From Clostridia bacterium (GTDB taxonomy: Bacteria > Bacillota > Clostridia > Christensenellales > Borkfalkiaceae): a stretch of DNA of 64,000 nt. Shown one piece after another: positions 47,169 to 56,269 of this stretch (position 1 is the stretch's first letter; every line of letters begins with the position of its first letter). A program made the translations under genes and the position numbers. Location of the stretch: positions 1 to 64,000 of the forward strand of contig JAJQII010000067.1 of NCBI GenBank assembly GCA_021199295.1, read 5' to 3'. The notes under the pieces are model-generated. The model saw only the letters and a program-made list of their open reading frames with translations. It was not told where the DNA came from and ran no database searches.

Positions 47169-48566
47169 ATGAAAAGAATAAAAATAGCCTATATAGGCGG
47201 CGGAAGTAAAATGTGGGCAAGGGTGTTTATGTCTGACCTTGCCGTGGCGCAGGGGCTTTCGGGCGAGATTGCCCTGTACGATATAGACGTTCCCGCAGCA
47301 GAGCGCAACGCTAAGATAGGCGCATACATCAACGCCGACCCCAAGACCAACAGCAAATTTGATTACAAGGTTTATACCGATATAGAACACGCCTTGGAGG
47401 GGGCGGACTGGGTGGTAATATCCATTCTCCCCGCCACGTTTAAAGAGATGCGTTCTGACGTCCACGCCCCCGAGGAATACGGCATTTACCAGTCTGTGGG
47501 CGACACGGCAGGCCCGGGCGGCGTGCTCAGGGCAATGCGCACCGTTCCCCTTTACGAAGGTTTTGCGCAAAAGATAAAGGAGATTTGCCCCGACGCGTGG
47601 GTTATAAACTTTACCAACCCGATGAGCATATGCGTAAAAACCCTTTACGACGTGTTCCCCGAAATCAAGGCTTTCGGCTGTTGCCACGAGGTATTCCACG
47701 CGCAGGAATTTTTGTGCTGCGTGTTAAAGGAAATAAAGGGCATAGACGTGCACCGCAGCAAGATTTACACCGATGCTTGCGGCGTAAACCACTTTACGTG
47801 GATAACTAAAGCCAACTACGGCGATATAGATCTGCTTGCGCTAATACCCGAATTCGAGCAAAAATTCTTTGAACAGGGCTACTGCGAGCAGGAAGGTCAC
47901 GGGCAGTTCGACTTTCTTACCGATCCGTTCTGCTATGGCAACAACGTAAAGATGGATTTATTTAACCGCTACGGCGCACTGGCGGCGGCAGGCGACAGGC
48001 ATCTTGCCGAATTTATGCCCCGCGGCTGGTATTTAAAAGACCCTGAAACGGTTAAAGCCTGGAAGTTTAACCTTACCACGGTAGACTACCGCGAAAAACA
48101 GCAGGCTGAGCGGGTGGCTGAAACTATAGAGATGGCAGAGGGCCGCAAGCCCTTCCCCGTTGTAAAATCCGCCGAGGAGGCGGTTGAGCTTATGAAGGCG
48201 GTAATGGGGTTCGAAACGGTGGTATCCAACGTGAATATGCCCAATATGGGGCAGATGCCCCAGTTGCCTTTGGGCAGCATTGTAGAGACGAACTGCGTGT
48301 TCTCTAACGGGCAGGTAAAGCCTGTGGCTGCCAATCCCCTGCCTAAAGCCGTTATAAATATGGTTTACCGCGCTAACGGCAACATAGAAACCTGTTACGA
48401 GGGTATAAAGGAGAGAAATCTGGATAAGATTTATCTTTCGTTTGCCAACCAGGCGCTCTGCGACGGGCTTTCGCGCAAGGACAGCGGCGAGTTGTTTAAA
48501 AAGATGTGCTATAACACAAAGGAATACCTTGAACCGTATTTCCATTTAAACAGTTTTAAAGGTTAA
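47169..48566 (+). CDS. Glycoside hydrolase family 4 (alpha-galactosidase/alpha-glucosidase type)
   Basis: IAYIGGGSKMWARVFMSDLA, NFTNPMSICVKTLYD, GCCHEVFHAQEFL, GVNHFTWITKA. Confidence 0.9.
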   Translation: MKRIKIAYIGGGSKMWARVFMSDLAVAQGLSGEIALYDIDVPAAERNAKIGAYINADPKTNSKFDYKVYTDIEHALEGADWVVISILPATFKEMRSDVHAPEEYGIYQSVGDTAGPGGVLRAMRTVPLYEGFAQKIKEICPDAWVINFTNPMSICVKTLYDVFPEIKAFGCCHEVFHAQEFLCCVLKEIKGIDVHRSKIYTDACGVNHFTWITKANYGDIDLLALIPEFEQKFFEQGYCEQEGHGQFDFLTDPFCYGNNVKMDLFNRYGALAAAGDRHLAEFMPRGWYLKDPETVKAWKFNLTTVDYREKQQAERVAETIEMAEGRKPFPVVKSAEEAVELMKAVMGFETVVSNVNMPNMGQMPQLPLGSIVETNCVFSNGQVKPVAANPLPKAVINMVYRANGNIETCYEGIKERNLDKIYLSFANQALCDGLSRKDSGELFKKMCYNTKEYLEPYFHLNSFKG

Positions 48567-48579
48567 TAAAGCAAAACAT

Positions 48580-48608
48580 AAACGCCCGACTTAAAAAGTC
48601 GGGCGTTT
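48580..48608. terminator. Hairpin between convergent genes
   Basis: AAACGCCCGACTT-aaa-AAGTCGGGCGTTT. Confidence 0.7.
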
Positions 48609-48662
48609 ACCAAAAGGAGAAATTTTTAGAGCAAATTTGCACAATTTGCGTTAATGTGTAAT

Positions 48663-49273
48663 TTAAAAACTTATCGACCAGTATACGGGAGCACTGCCAG
48701 TTACAAACACTATAATTACCATTAAAATAAAGTCCGCCACTATGGCAACGCCCAGCGTGCAGTCTACTATTGTTGCCGCCTTGCGCCCCATCTTTTGTAT
48801 AAGCCTCATCATGGGCTTAAAGGCGAAAGCCATAATAAGGTAAACGCCGCCGCCGTACAGCAGCCCGGATATAACGCTTGTGTACTTAGTGATATGAAGG
48901 GGCACGTCAGAATAGTCCCATAAAACCACGCCCGTGCATACCTCGTAAAATTCGCCGACAGCTATTTCGCCTACAAGTATAAAGGCGAAAAGTGTTGCAA
49001 AGTATGTAACGTGCGACAGTATTTTATACTTAAGCCCCTCTTTGGTAAATATGCGCTTGCTGAATATGCGCATTTCGCCCGGTGTGCCCAAAAGTATGTG
49101 AATGGCTAATAGCGCGATGCCATAGGCAAACAAAAAGGGCAAAAGCTGGTGGCGGCAGTCAAATATATGCTTTGTTACCATTCTTGCTATATTTTCGCCT
49201 ATAAACCCGAAGAAGGAAAAGGCTATCATAGCCACGCCGAAGTACGGCAACTCGTACCCGAACAGCGTTACGG
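48663..49273 (-). pseudogene. Multi-TM membrane protein gene, apparently cut off at its 5' end by the glpK junction
   Basis: TM-rich protein up to VTLFGYELPYFGVAMIAFSFFGFIGENIARM; the rest of the 311-aa ORF (to 49598) is antisense to glpK. Confidence 0.55.
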
Positions 49274-50317
49274 GCGGGCGCTCGCGAAGGGCTGGAAAAG
49301 GGAGAACTGCTCTTCGGTACGGTGGATACCTATCTATTATGGAAGCTGTCGGGCGGAAAGATATACGCCACCGATTACACAAACGCCTCGCGCACGATGC
49401 TGTTCGATATACATAACTTGTGCTGGGATAAGCAGCTTTTGTCAGTTTTCGGCATACCGCAGGGCATAACCCTGCCGAAAGTATTGCCGAGCGGCGCTGT
49501 GTACGGAAATGTGTCGGCGGAATTTTTCGGCTGTGAAATACCTGTATGCGGCGTCGCGGGCGACCAGCAGGCGGCGCTATTCGGCCAGCTCTGTACACAG
49601 AAGGGCGACGTCAAAAACACATACGGCACGGGCTGCTTTCTGCTTATGAACGCAGGCGATAAGCCGTCGGCATGCGGCAACGGGCTGATTACCACGCTTT
49701 GCGCCTCAACGGACGCTAAACCGAGCTACGCGCTGGAAGGTTCGGTGTTTATAGGCGGGGCTGTGGTGCAGTGGCTAAGGGACGGGCTCGGCTTTATACA
49801 GACTGCCGCCGAGAGCGAGGCTCTCGCTTTAACGGTAAAGGATAGCGGCGGCGTGTACGTAGTCCCCGCGTTTACGGGGCTGGGTGCGCCTTACTGGGAC
49901 GCCGAGGCAAGGGGAACGGTAACGGGCATTACTCGCGGCACAACTCGTGCGCACATAGTAAGGGCGGCGCTGGAAGGCATAGCTTACCAGGTAAACGACG
50001 TTCTGCACGCTATGGAGGCGGCTGCGGGCGTAAAGGTTGCCCGCCTTGCGGTGGACGGCGGCGCGAGCGCCAATAATTTTCTTATGCAGTTCCAGTCAGA
50101 TATATCCTGCTGCGAGGTGGTCCGCCCCAGGGTAGCCGAGAGTACCGCGCAGGGAGCGGCATTCCTTGCGGGCATAACATGCGGCTATTGGGATATGCGG
50201 GACGTTGAAAATATTATTGCTTCAGATAAAACATTTTCGCCCTTAATGGCAGAAGGCGAACGCAGCCGCTTAACCGAAGGCTGGCGGCAGGCGGTACGCC
50301 GTACAATGGCGCGTTAG
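49274..50317 (+). pseudogene. glpK: Glycerol kinase, N-terminal part missing
   Basis: In-frame AGAREGLEKGELLFGTVDTYLLWKLSGGKIYATDYTNASRTMLFDIH and GVAGDQQAALFGQLC, GLGAPYWDAEARG; the N-terminal ATP-binding half expected before this is absent. Confidence 0.85.
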
Positions 50318-50336
50318 CGGCAGATATGGGGTAATT

Positions 50337-50777
50337 ATGCAAAAATATAAACTTAATTTCGAGCTTGTGCCCGACGGATGCTGGTACAGCAATCTGCGCA
50401 GTATCTTGCCGCCCAAAGGCTGGGATATAGTGCGCAGAGACGCTTACGCACGCGCGGGCGGCAAATGCAGCATTTGCGGCGCTCCGTCCAAAAGGCTTGA
50501 GGCGCACGAGCAGTGGAGCTACGACGAAAGCGCCTGCACGCAGAAACTGGAAAACGTTATAGCCGTATGCCCCGACTGCCATGCCGTAATACACATCGGC
50601 AGAACAAGTTTAAAGGGAAACGAACGCGCGGCAAGCGAACATTTTATGAAGGTGAACGGGTGCAGCTATGCAGACTACCGCGCGGCTCTGGGCAAAGCCA
50701 ACGAAGACCACCGCCGCAGGAACAAAGTTTCCGAATGGAAGTTAGACCTTTCGTGGCTCAACCGCTTTACGCAATAA
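50337..50777 (+). CDS. HNH-endonuclease-like protein
   Basis: CSICGAPSKRLEAHEQWSYDE...NVIAVCPDCHAVIH zinc/HNH pattern. Confidence 0.75.
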   Translation: MQKYKLNFELVPDGCWYSNLRSILPPKGWDIVRRDAYARAGGKCSICGAPSKRLEAHEQWSYDESACTQKLENVIAVCPDCHAVIHIGRTSLKGNERAASEHFMKVNGCSYADYRAALGKANEDHRRRNKVSEWKLDLSWLNRFTQ

Positions 50778-50793
50778 CTATATAAAAAAGGAC

Positions 50794-50828
50794 AGCGCTT
50801 TCCGCTTAAACGGAAAGTGTTATTTTTA
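50794..50828 (+). terminator. Intrinsic terminator
   Basis: AGCGCTTTCCG/CGGAAAGTGTT (two G-U pairs) followed by ATTTTTAT. Confidence 0.7.
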
Positions 50829-50917
50829 TAGTTAAAAATTAACAACTTACGGGCTATCTGCAAAAAAATAACAGTTTACAAGGCGTTTGGGCGGGAGTAA
50901 AAATGAAAGAAAAAAAC

Positions 50918-50970
50918 ATACAACATATTGTGGTCGAGCGCTTGACTTTGCACAAGATACATTTTATACT
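50918..50970 (+). promoter_or_regulatory. Upstream NrdR-box-like pair with promoter (module 1)
   Basis: ATACAACATATTGTGG (50918-50933) and GCACAAGATACATTTT (50950-50965), 32 bp start to start; TTGACT (50942)-17-TATACT (50965). Confidence 0.55.
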
Positions 50971-51061
50971 TTAAGGCGTTACAAAAAAATTTGTCCAGGA
51001 TATTTTCCGTTTATATAAAACGGGTTATTTTCGGCAGAAGTTCCATTTATTATAATTTTTT

Positions 51062-51114
51062 ATACAAGATATTGTGTTTTAACCATTGACAAACCACAAT
51101 ATATATTATATAAT
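51062..51114 (+). promoter_or_regulatory. NrdR-box pair with consensus promoter of nrdD (module 2)
   Basis: ATACAAGATATTGTGT (51062-51077) and CCACAATATATATTAT (51094-51109), 32 bp start to start; TTGACA (51086)-17-TATAAT (51109). Confidence 0.75.
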
Positions 51115-51202
51115 ATAAGCGTTCACCTGATTTTACGGGGCTTTTTGCGCCTTAAGATATTTCAAAGGATAAATTTTGAACGGGGAGATAATAAATAATA
51201 TT

Positions 51203-53329
51203 ATGAAAGTAATTAAAAGAGACGGCTCTACAACAGATTTTGACAGGAGCAAGATTGCTGTAGCTATCCGTAAAGCAAATGATTCGGTAGACTTTGAAGA
51301 CAGAGTCACTGAAGACCAGATTACCGCCATAGTTGACGATATAGCTTCGCGCCACCGTGCCCGCCTTCTTGTAGAAGACATACAGGATATGGTGGAAGAA
51401 AAGCTGATGGAAATGCAGAAGTACCAGCTTATGAAGTCTTACATTCTGTACCGCTACGAAAGGGCGCTCATTCGTAAGGCTAACACTACCGACGAAAGCA
51501 TTCTGTCGCTTATAAAAAATTCCAATAAAGACGTAATGGAAGAAAATTCCAATAAAAACGCCCGTACGGCATCTACCCAGCGCGACCTTATAGCAGGCGA
51601 GGTATCAAAAGACCTTACCCGCCGTATCCTTCTGCCCGAATATATTTCCAAGGCACACGACGAGGGCGCTATACACTTCCACGATGCGGACTACTTTTTG
51701 CAGCCCATCTTTAACTGCTGCCTTATAAATATTGAGGATATGCTTGAAAACGGCACTGTAATGAACGGCAAGATGATAGAGAGTCCCAAATCGTTCCAGA
51801 CAGCATGTACCGTAACAACGCAGATTATAGCTTCGGTTGCGTCTTCGCAGTACGGCGGCCAGTCGGTAAATATGGCGCACCTTGGCAAGTACCTGCGCCG
51901 CACAAGGGACAAGTACAGGGAGCAGTGCGACGAACAGTTCGGCGACAGTATATCCGAAGAGCAGAAAAAACAGGTTGTAGATATGCGCGTAAAAGACGCG
52001 TTAAAGGCGGGCGTGCAGACCATACAATACCAGATCAACACGCTTATGACAACCAACGGCCAGTCGCCTTTCGTAACCCTTTTTCTGTACCTTGAAGAAG
52101 GCGACGAGTATATCGAAGAAAACGCGATGATAATAGAGGAAATCCTCCGCCAGCGTTACCAGGGCATCAAGAACGAGGTAGGCGTTTACGTTACTCCCGC
52201 GTTCCCCAAACTTATATACGTGCTGGACGAAAACAACTGCCTTAAGGGCGGCAAGTATGACTATCTTACCCGCCTTGCCGTTAAATGCTCGTCTAAAAGG
52301 CTCTATCCCGACTATATCTCGGCTAAAAAGATGCGCGAAAATTACGAAGGCAATGTGTTCTCGCCCATGGGATGCCGCTCCTTCCTTTCCCCCTGGAAAG
52401 ACGAAAACGGCAATTACAAGTTCGAAGGCCGCTTCAACCAGGGTGTAGTATCGGTAAACCTGCCCCAGATAGGTATACTTGCAAGGGGCGACGAAAATAA
52501 GTTCTGGGAAATTTTCGAAGAAAGAATGCAACTGTGCTTTGACGCCATTATGTGCCGCCACAACGCGCTTATGGGCGTAACCAGCGACGTTTCGCCCGTG
52601 CATTGGCAGTACGGCGCTATAGCAAGGCTCGGCAAGGGCGAAAAGATAGATAAATATCTCTTCGGCGGTTATTCCTCGATATCTTTGGGTTATATAGGGC
52701 TGTACGAGGTTACAAAACTTGTAAAGGGTTGCTCGCATACCGCACCCGAAGGGCAGGAATTTGCCCTTAAGGTAATGCAGTCTATGCGTGACCACTGCGA
52801 GAAGTGGAAGCAGGAGACGAATATCGGGTTTGCCCTTTACGGAACGCCCGCAGAATCGCTTTGCTACCGCTTTGCAAGGATAGATAAAGAGCGCTTCGGC
52901 ACTATAAAAGACGTTACCGACAAGGGGTATTATACAAACAGCTACCACGTAGACGTCCGCGAGAAGATAGACGCTTTCTCTAAATTCAAGTTCGAAAGCC
53001 AGTTCCAGCAGATATCCTCGGGCGGCGCGATATCGTATATCGAAATCCCCAACATGAGGCACAACCTTACCGCCATGGAAGATGTTGTAAGGTTTATCTA
53101 CGACAATATCCAGTACGCGGAATTCAATACCAAGTCTGACTACTGCCATGTATGCGGCTTCGACGGCGAGATTATCATAAACGACGACAACGAATGGGAA
53201 TGCCCCGTATGCCACAATAAAGACCAGCGCAAAATGAATGTTACCCGCCGTACATGCGGATACCTCGGCGAAAATTTCTGGAATGTAGGCAAGACCAAAG
53301 AAATTAAAGCAAGGGTGCTTCACCTTTAA
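51203..53329 (+). CDS. nrdD: Anaerobic ribonucleoside-triphosphate reductase
   Basis: ATP-cone KVIKRDGSTTDFDRSKIAVAIRKA; CHVCGFDGEI...CPVCHNKD zinc site; RRTCGYLGE glycyl radical motif. Confidence 0.96.
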   Translation: MKVIKRDGSTTDFDRSKIAVAIRKANDSVDFEDRVTEDQITAIVDDIASRHRARLLVEDIQDMVEEKLMEMQKYQLMKSYILYRYERALIRKANTTDESILSLIKNSNKDVMEENSNKNARTASTQRDLIAGEVSKDLTRRILLPEYISKAHDEGAIHFHDADYFLQPIFNCCLINIEDMLENGTVMNGKMIESPKSFQTACTVTTQIIASVASSQYGGQSVNMAHLGKYLRRTRDKYREQCDEQFGDSISEEQKKQVVDMRVKDALKAGVQTIQYQINTLMTTNGQSPFVTLFLYLEEGDEYIEENAMIIEEILRQRYQGIKNEVGVYVTPAFPKLIYVLDENNCLKGGKYDYLTRLAVKCSSKRLYPDYISAKKMRENYEGNVFSPMGCRSFLSPWKDENGNYKFEGRFNQGVVSVNLPQIGILARGDENKFWEIFEERMQLCFDAIMCRHNALMGVTSDVSPVHWQYGAIARLGKGEKIDKYLFGGYSSISLGYIGLYEVTKLVKGCSHTAPEGQEFALKVMQSMRDHCEKWKQETNIGFALYGTPAESLCYRFARIDKERFGTIKDVTDKGYYTNSYHVDVREKIDAFSKFKFESQFQQISSGGAISYIEIPNMRHNLTAMEDVVRFIYDNIQYAEFNTKSDYCHVCGFDGEIIINDDNEWECPVCHNKDQRKMNVTRRTCGYLGENFWNVGKTKEIKARVLHL

Positions 53330-53349
53330 TAAAATATAACCTTTTTATA

Positions 53350-53388
53350 GCCGCGCGGATGTCGGCGCAAGTCGTACGTCCGCGCGGC
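53350..53388 (+). promoter_or_regulatory. GC-rich hairpin between nrdD and nrdG
   Basis: GCCGCGCGGATGT/ACGTCCGCGCGGC 13-bp stem. Confidence 0.6.
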
Positions 53389-53438
53389 GTATTTTAAAAT
53401 TTGCCCGCGGGATATGCGCGGATTATCAAGGTAATTAT

Positions 53439-53969
53439 ATGAACTATGCAACAATAAAATGGTACGATATAGCCAACGGCCCGGGGGTAAGGGTATCGCT
53501 GTTCGTAAGCGGATGCCGCAACCATTGCAAAAACTGCTTCAATCCCGAAACGTGGGATTTTAATTACGGCGAACTTTTTACCCAAGAGGTAAAGGATAAA
53601 ATTATAGAGGGGCTTGCCCCTAGCCATATAAAGGGGTTTTCCCTTTTAGGCGGAGAGCCCTTCGAGCCTGAAAACCAGCCCGAACTTGCCGATTTTTTGG
53701 AGAGGGTAAAAAGAACTTACCCCGAAAAGACGGTGTGGTGCTATACGGGCTACGACTTCGAAAAGGATTTGCTTACAGGCAAAAAAGGCAATATAAATAC
53801 CGTGATGCGCATGCTCGCCTGCATAGACGTGCTGGTGGACGGAAGGTTTGTAGAAGAACTTAAAAACCCTGACCTGTACTTCAGGGGGTCTTCTAACCAG
53901 AGGGTAATACTCGTCCAGCCAACGCTCGAAAAGGACGAGATTGTGCTGTGGGACGAGCCTGTCTATTAA
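53439..53969 (+). CDS. nrdG: Anaerobic RNR activating protein (radical SAM)
   Basis: GPGVRVSLFVSGCRNHCKNCFNPETWDF, FSLLGGEPFEPEN, VWCYTGYDFE. Confidence 0.95.
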   Translation: MNYATIKWYDIANGPGVRVSLFVSGCRNHCKNCFNPETWDFNYGELFTQEVKDKIIEGLAPSHIKGFSLLGGEPFEPENQPELADFLERVKRTYPEKTVWCYTGYDFEKDLLTGKKGNINTVMRMLACIDVLVDGRFVEELKNPDLYFRGSSNQRVILVQPTLEKDEIVLWDEPVY

Positions 53970-53986
53970 ACGGTTTAAGGTGGTTT

Positions 53987-54424
53987 ATGAAAATCGGAAT
54001 AAAAAAACTTGACGAAAACGCGGTAATTCCCGCATATGGCAGCGAATACGCGGCGGGGGCAGACCTTTACGCCTGCATAAAGCAACAGGTTACCATTCCT
54101 GCGGGGGAAACTGTTGTTATACCTACGGGGATTGCGCTTGAACTGCCTGTGGGCTACGCGGGGCTTATTTATGCCCGCAGCGGGCTTGCCACAAAAAAGG
54201 GGCTTGCGCCTGCGAATAAGGTGGGGGTAGTCGACTGCGATTATCGGGGCGAGGTTAAAGTAGCCCTGCACAACCATTCGGGCAAAGATCAGACGGTGGA
54301 TATCGGCGAAAGGGTGGCGCAGCTGGTTATCACGCCATATATCACGGCGGTATTCGAAGAAAAAGCCGAACTTTCCGACACCGCCCGCGGCGCTGGCGGG
54401 TTCGGCTCTACGGGAACAAAATAA
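53987..54424 (+). CDS. dut: dUTP diphosphatase
   Basis: YAAGADLYACI, YARSGLATKKGL, GVVDCDYRGEVKVAL, RVAQLVITPY, RGAGGFGSTGTK. Confidence 0.95.
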   Translation: MKIGIKKLDENAVIPAYGSEYAAGADLYACIKQQVTIPAGETVVIPTGIALELPVGYAGLIYARSGLATKKGLAPANKVGVVDCDYRGEVKVALHNHSGKDQTVDIGERVAQLVITPYITAVFEEKAELSDTARGAGGFGSTGTK

Positions 54425-54426
54425 TA

Positions 54427-54460
54427 AAAAATGAAGCCGATTAAAATCGGCTTCATTTTT
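54427..54460. terminator. Intrinsic terminator
   Basis: AAAATGAAGCCGATT-aa-AATCGGCTTCATTTTT. Confidence 0.88.
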
Positions 54461-54499
54461 TATGCCTTACGGTGCTGTTTTGCTCAAGGAGACTCTTAT

Positions 54500-54522
54500 T
54501 GCGGTGGTATGGTAGCTGAAAG
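54500..54522 (+). repeat. Solo copy of the ~22-bp repeat motif
   Basis: TGCGGTGGTATGGTAGCTGAAAG. Confidence 0.6.
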
Positions 54523-54609
54523 ACTGCGTTTTGCCACGTTTTATGTTTGATGCAGGTGGTAAAAATTGTATTGTTTGTCACAAATACTGTGAGGTTTTTT
54601 CAAAACTAC

Positions 54610-54638
54610 TTGACATTGTTGCTCTGTGATAGTAAAAT
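54610..54638 (+). promoter_or_regulatory. Promoter candidate for the ROK-rex-birA group
   Basis: TTGACA-17 bp-TAAAAT. Confidence 0.6.
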
Positions 54639-54692
54639 TATTAAGTAAACGATTACTTATAAACGGCTGAAATATGCCGTATACGGAGAAAT

Positions 54693-55649
54693 ATGTCTGA
54701 AAATATAAAATATTATTTAGGTATAGATATCGGCGGCATGAGCGTAAAGGGCATCGTGCTCGGCAGTGATGGTTCTCCCGTAATGGAAGACAGCGTGGAT
54801 ACCCGCCCCGAGCTTGGCGGCGAACAGCTTTGCGCAGGTATAGCGGGAATGGTAAACGGCATGCTTGCCCGCCTCTGCGCGGATAAATCGCTGGTAAAGG
54901 CAGGCGTGGGCTGCCCCGGGATTATAGACAGCGAAAACGGCATACTGGTTTTTTCGGGCAACCTTAATTTAAAAAACTTTCCTCTCGCCGCGGAACTTAA
55001 AAAGCGTACAGGGCTGGACGTAAGCCTTACCAACGACGCCAACGCCGCCGCTTTGGGCGAAGCCAGGTTCGGCGCTGGCAGGGATTATACCGACAGTATA
55101 CTCGTAACCCTCGGCACGGGGATAGGCGGCGGTATAATAATCGGCGGCAAACTTTTTGAAGGTTACAAGTCGGCGGGCGCTGAGATAGGACATATGGTTA
55201 TAGAGCGATACGGCAACGTATGCACTTGCGGAAGGCGGGGCTGCTTTGAAACGTACTGTTCGGCTACCGCCCTTATAAAGCGCACGCGCTACCAGATGGA
55301 AGAAAATCCAGGCTCTGCTATGTGGTCTAAGTACACTTCGGAAACGGCTACGGGCAAGACGGCGTTCGAGTTCGCGGATACCGACAGGGATGCTAAGGAA
55401 GTGGTGGACTGGTACATAAAATACTTAAGCTGCGGTCTTGCCAATCTTGCAAACATATTCCGCCCCCAGGTTATAATGCTTGGCGGCGGCGTAAGCGGGG
55501 AAGGCGAGCGCCTTACAGCGCCTTTGCAGGAACTTGTGAACAGAGAGATATTCGGCGGTACTGAGTACGCGCCTGTAAAAATAGTTACCGCCTCGCTTGG
55601 CTCTAAAGCAGGCGCGTATGGCGCGGCAGCTCTTGCCATGGAGAAATGA
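54693..55649 (+). CDS. ROK family sugar kinase (glucokinase type)
   Basis: YLGIDIGGMSVKGIVL, LTNDANAAALGEARFGAG, LGTGIGGGIIIGGKL, CTCGRRGCFETYCS. Confidence 0.92.
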   Translation: MSENIKYYLGIDIGGMSVKGIVLGSDGSPVMEDSVDTRPELGGEQLCAGIAGMVNGMLARLCADKSLVKAGVGCPGIIDSENGILVFSGNLNLKNFPLAAELKKRTGLDVSLTNDANAAALGEARFGAGRDYTDSILVTLGTGIGGGIIIGGKLFEGYKSAGAEIGHMVIERYGNVCTCGRRGCFETYCSATALIKRTRYQMEENPGSAMWSKYTSETATGKTAFEFADTDRDAKEVVDWYIKYLSCGLANLANIFRPQVIMLGGGVSGEGERLTAPLQELVNREIFGGTEYAPVKIVTASLGSKAGAYGAAALAMEK

Positions 55650-55651
55650 TT

Positions 55652-56266
55652 ATGAACAAAGATATACCTGAAATTTCCCTTCAAAGGCTTCCCGTTTACC
55701 TGAATTATCTGCGCTCGCTTACCGACGAAGACGGCAAATACATATCGTCGGGCGCTATAGCGTCGGCTTTAAAATTGGGTGAAGTATTGGTTCGCAAAGA
55801 CCTTGCCTATACAAGCAGCGCAGGCCGCCCCAAGGTGGGTTACGTGCGTACGGAGCTTATTGCGGCTCTGGAAGAATATCTTGGCTGTAACGACGTTAAA
55901 AACGCCATACTCGTAGGTGCAGGCGGCTTGGGCAGAGCGCTTTTATCTTACGGCGGCTTCGGTAAATACGGTATAGAAGTGGTTGAAGCGTACGACAGCG
56001 ATCCTGCCAAAGTTGGTACGAATGTGGGCGGCAAACTTGTTTTAGGCATAGACAATATGGCTGAAGGCATCAAAAAATACAATGCCAGGCTGGCAATAGT
56101 CGCCGTGCCCGCCTCGGCCGCTCAGGGCGTGTGCGAATTGCTTTTTAAAGAGGGCATAAACGGTATACTCAACTTCGCCCCCGTGCTTATCTCCGCCCCC
56201 GATAACGTTGTTGTACGCAATATAGATGTGGCGGCAAACCTTGCTATACTTGCGAGCATGGTTTAA
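55652..56266 (+). CDS. rex: Redox-sensing transcriptional repressor Rex
   Basis: SLQRLPVYLNYLRSL, ISSGAIASALKLGEVLVRKDLAY, AILVGAGGLGRALLSYGGF. Confidence 0.94.
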   Translation: MNKDIPEISLQRLPVYLNYLRSLTDEDGKYISSGAIASALKLGEVLVRKDLAYTSSAGRPKVGYVRTELIAALEEYLGCNDVKNAILVGAGGLGRALLSYGGFGKYGIEVVEAYDSDPAKVGTNVGGKLVLGIDNMAEGIKKYNARLAIVAVPASAAQGVCELLFKEGINGILNFAPVLISAPDNVVVRNIDVAANLAILASMV

Positions 56267-56269
56267 TAG

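Noticed and set aside
49322-50317. glpK as an intact short kinase starting at GTG 49322
   Set aside because: The conserved GlpK sequence continues in frame upstream (AGAREGLEKGELLFGT), so the GTG is internal and the N-terminal half is missing
50337-50777. HNH protein as part of a defence island
   Set aside because: Standalone HNH with no neighbouring methylase, helicase or other defence genes; likely housekeeping or orphan
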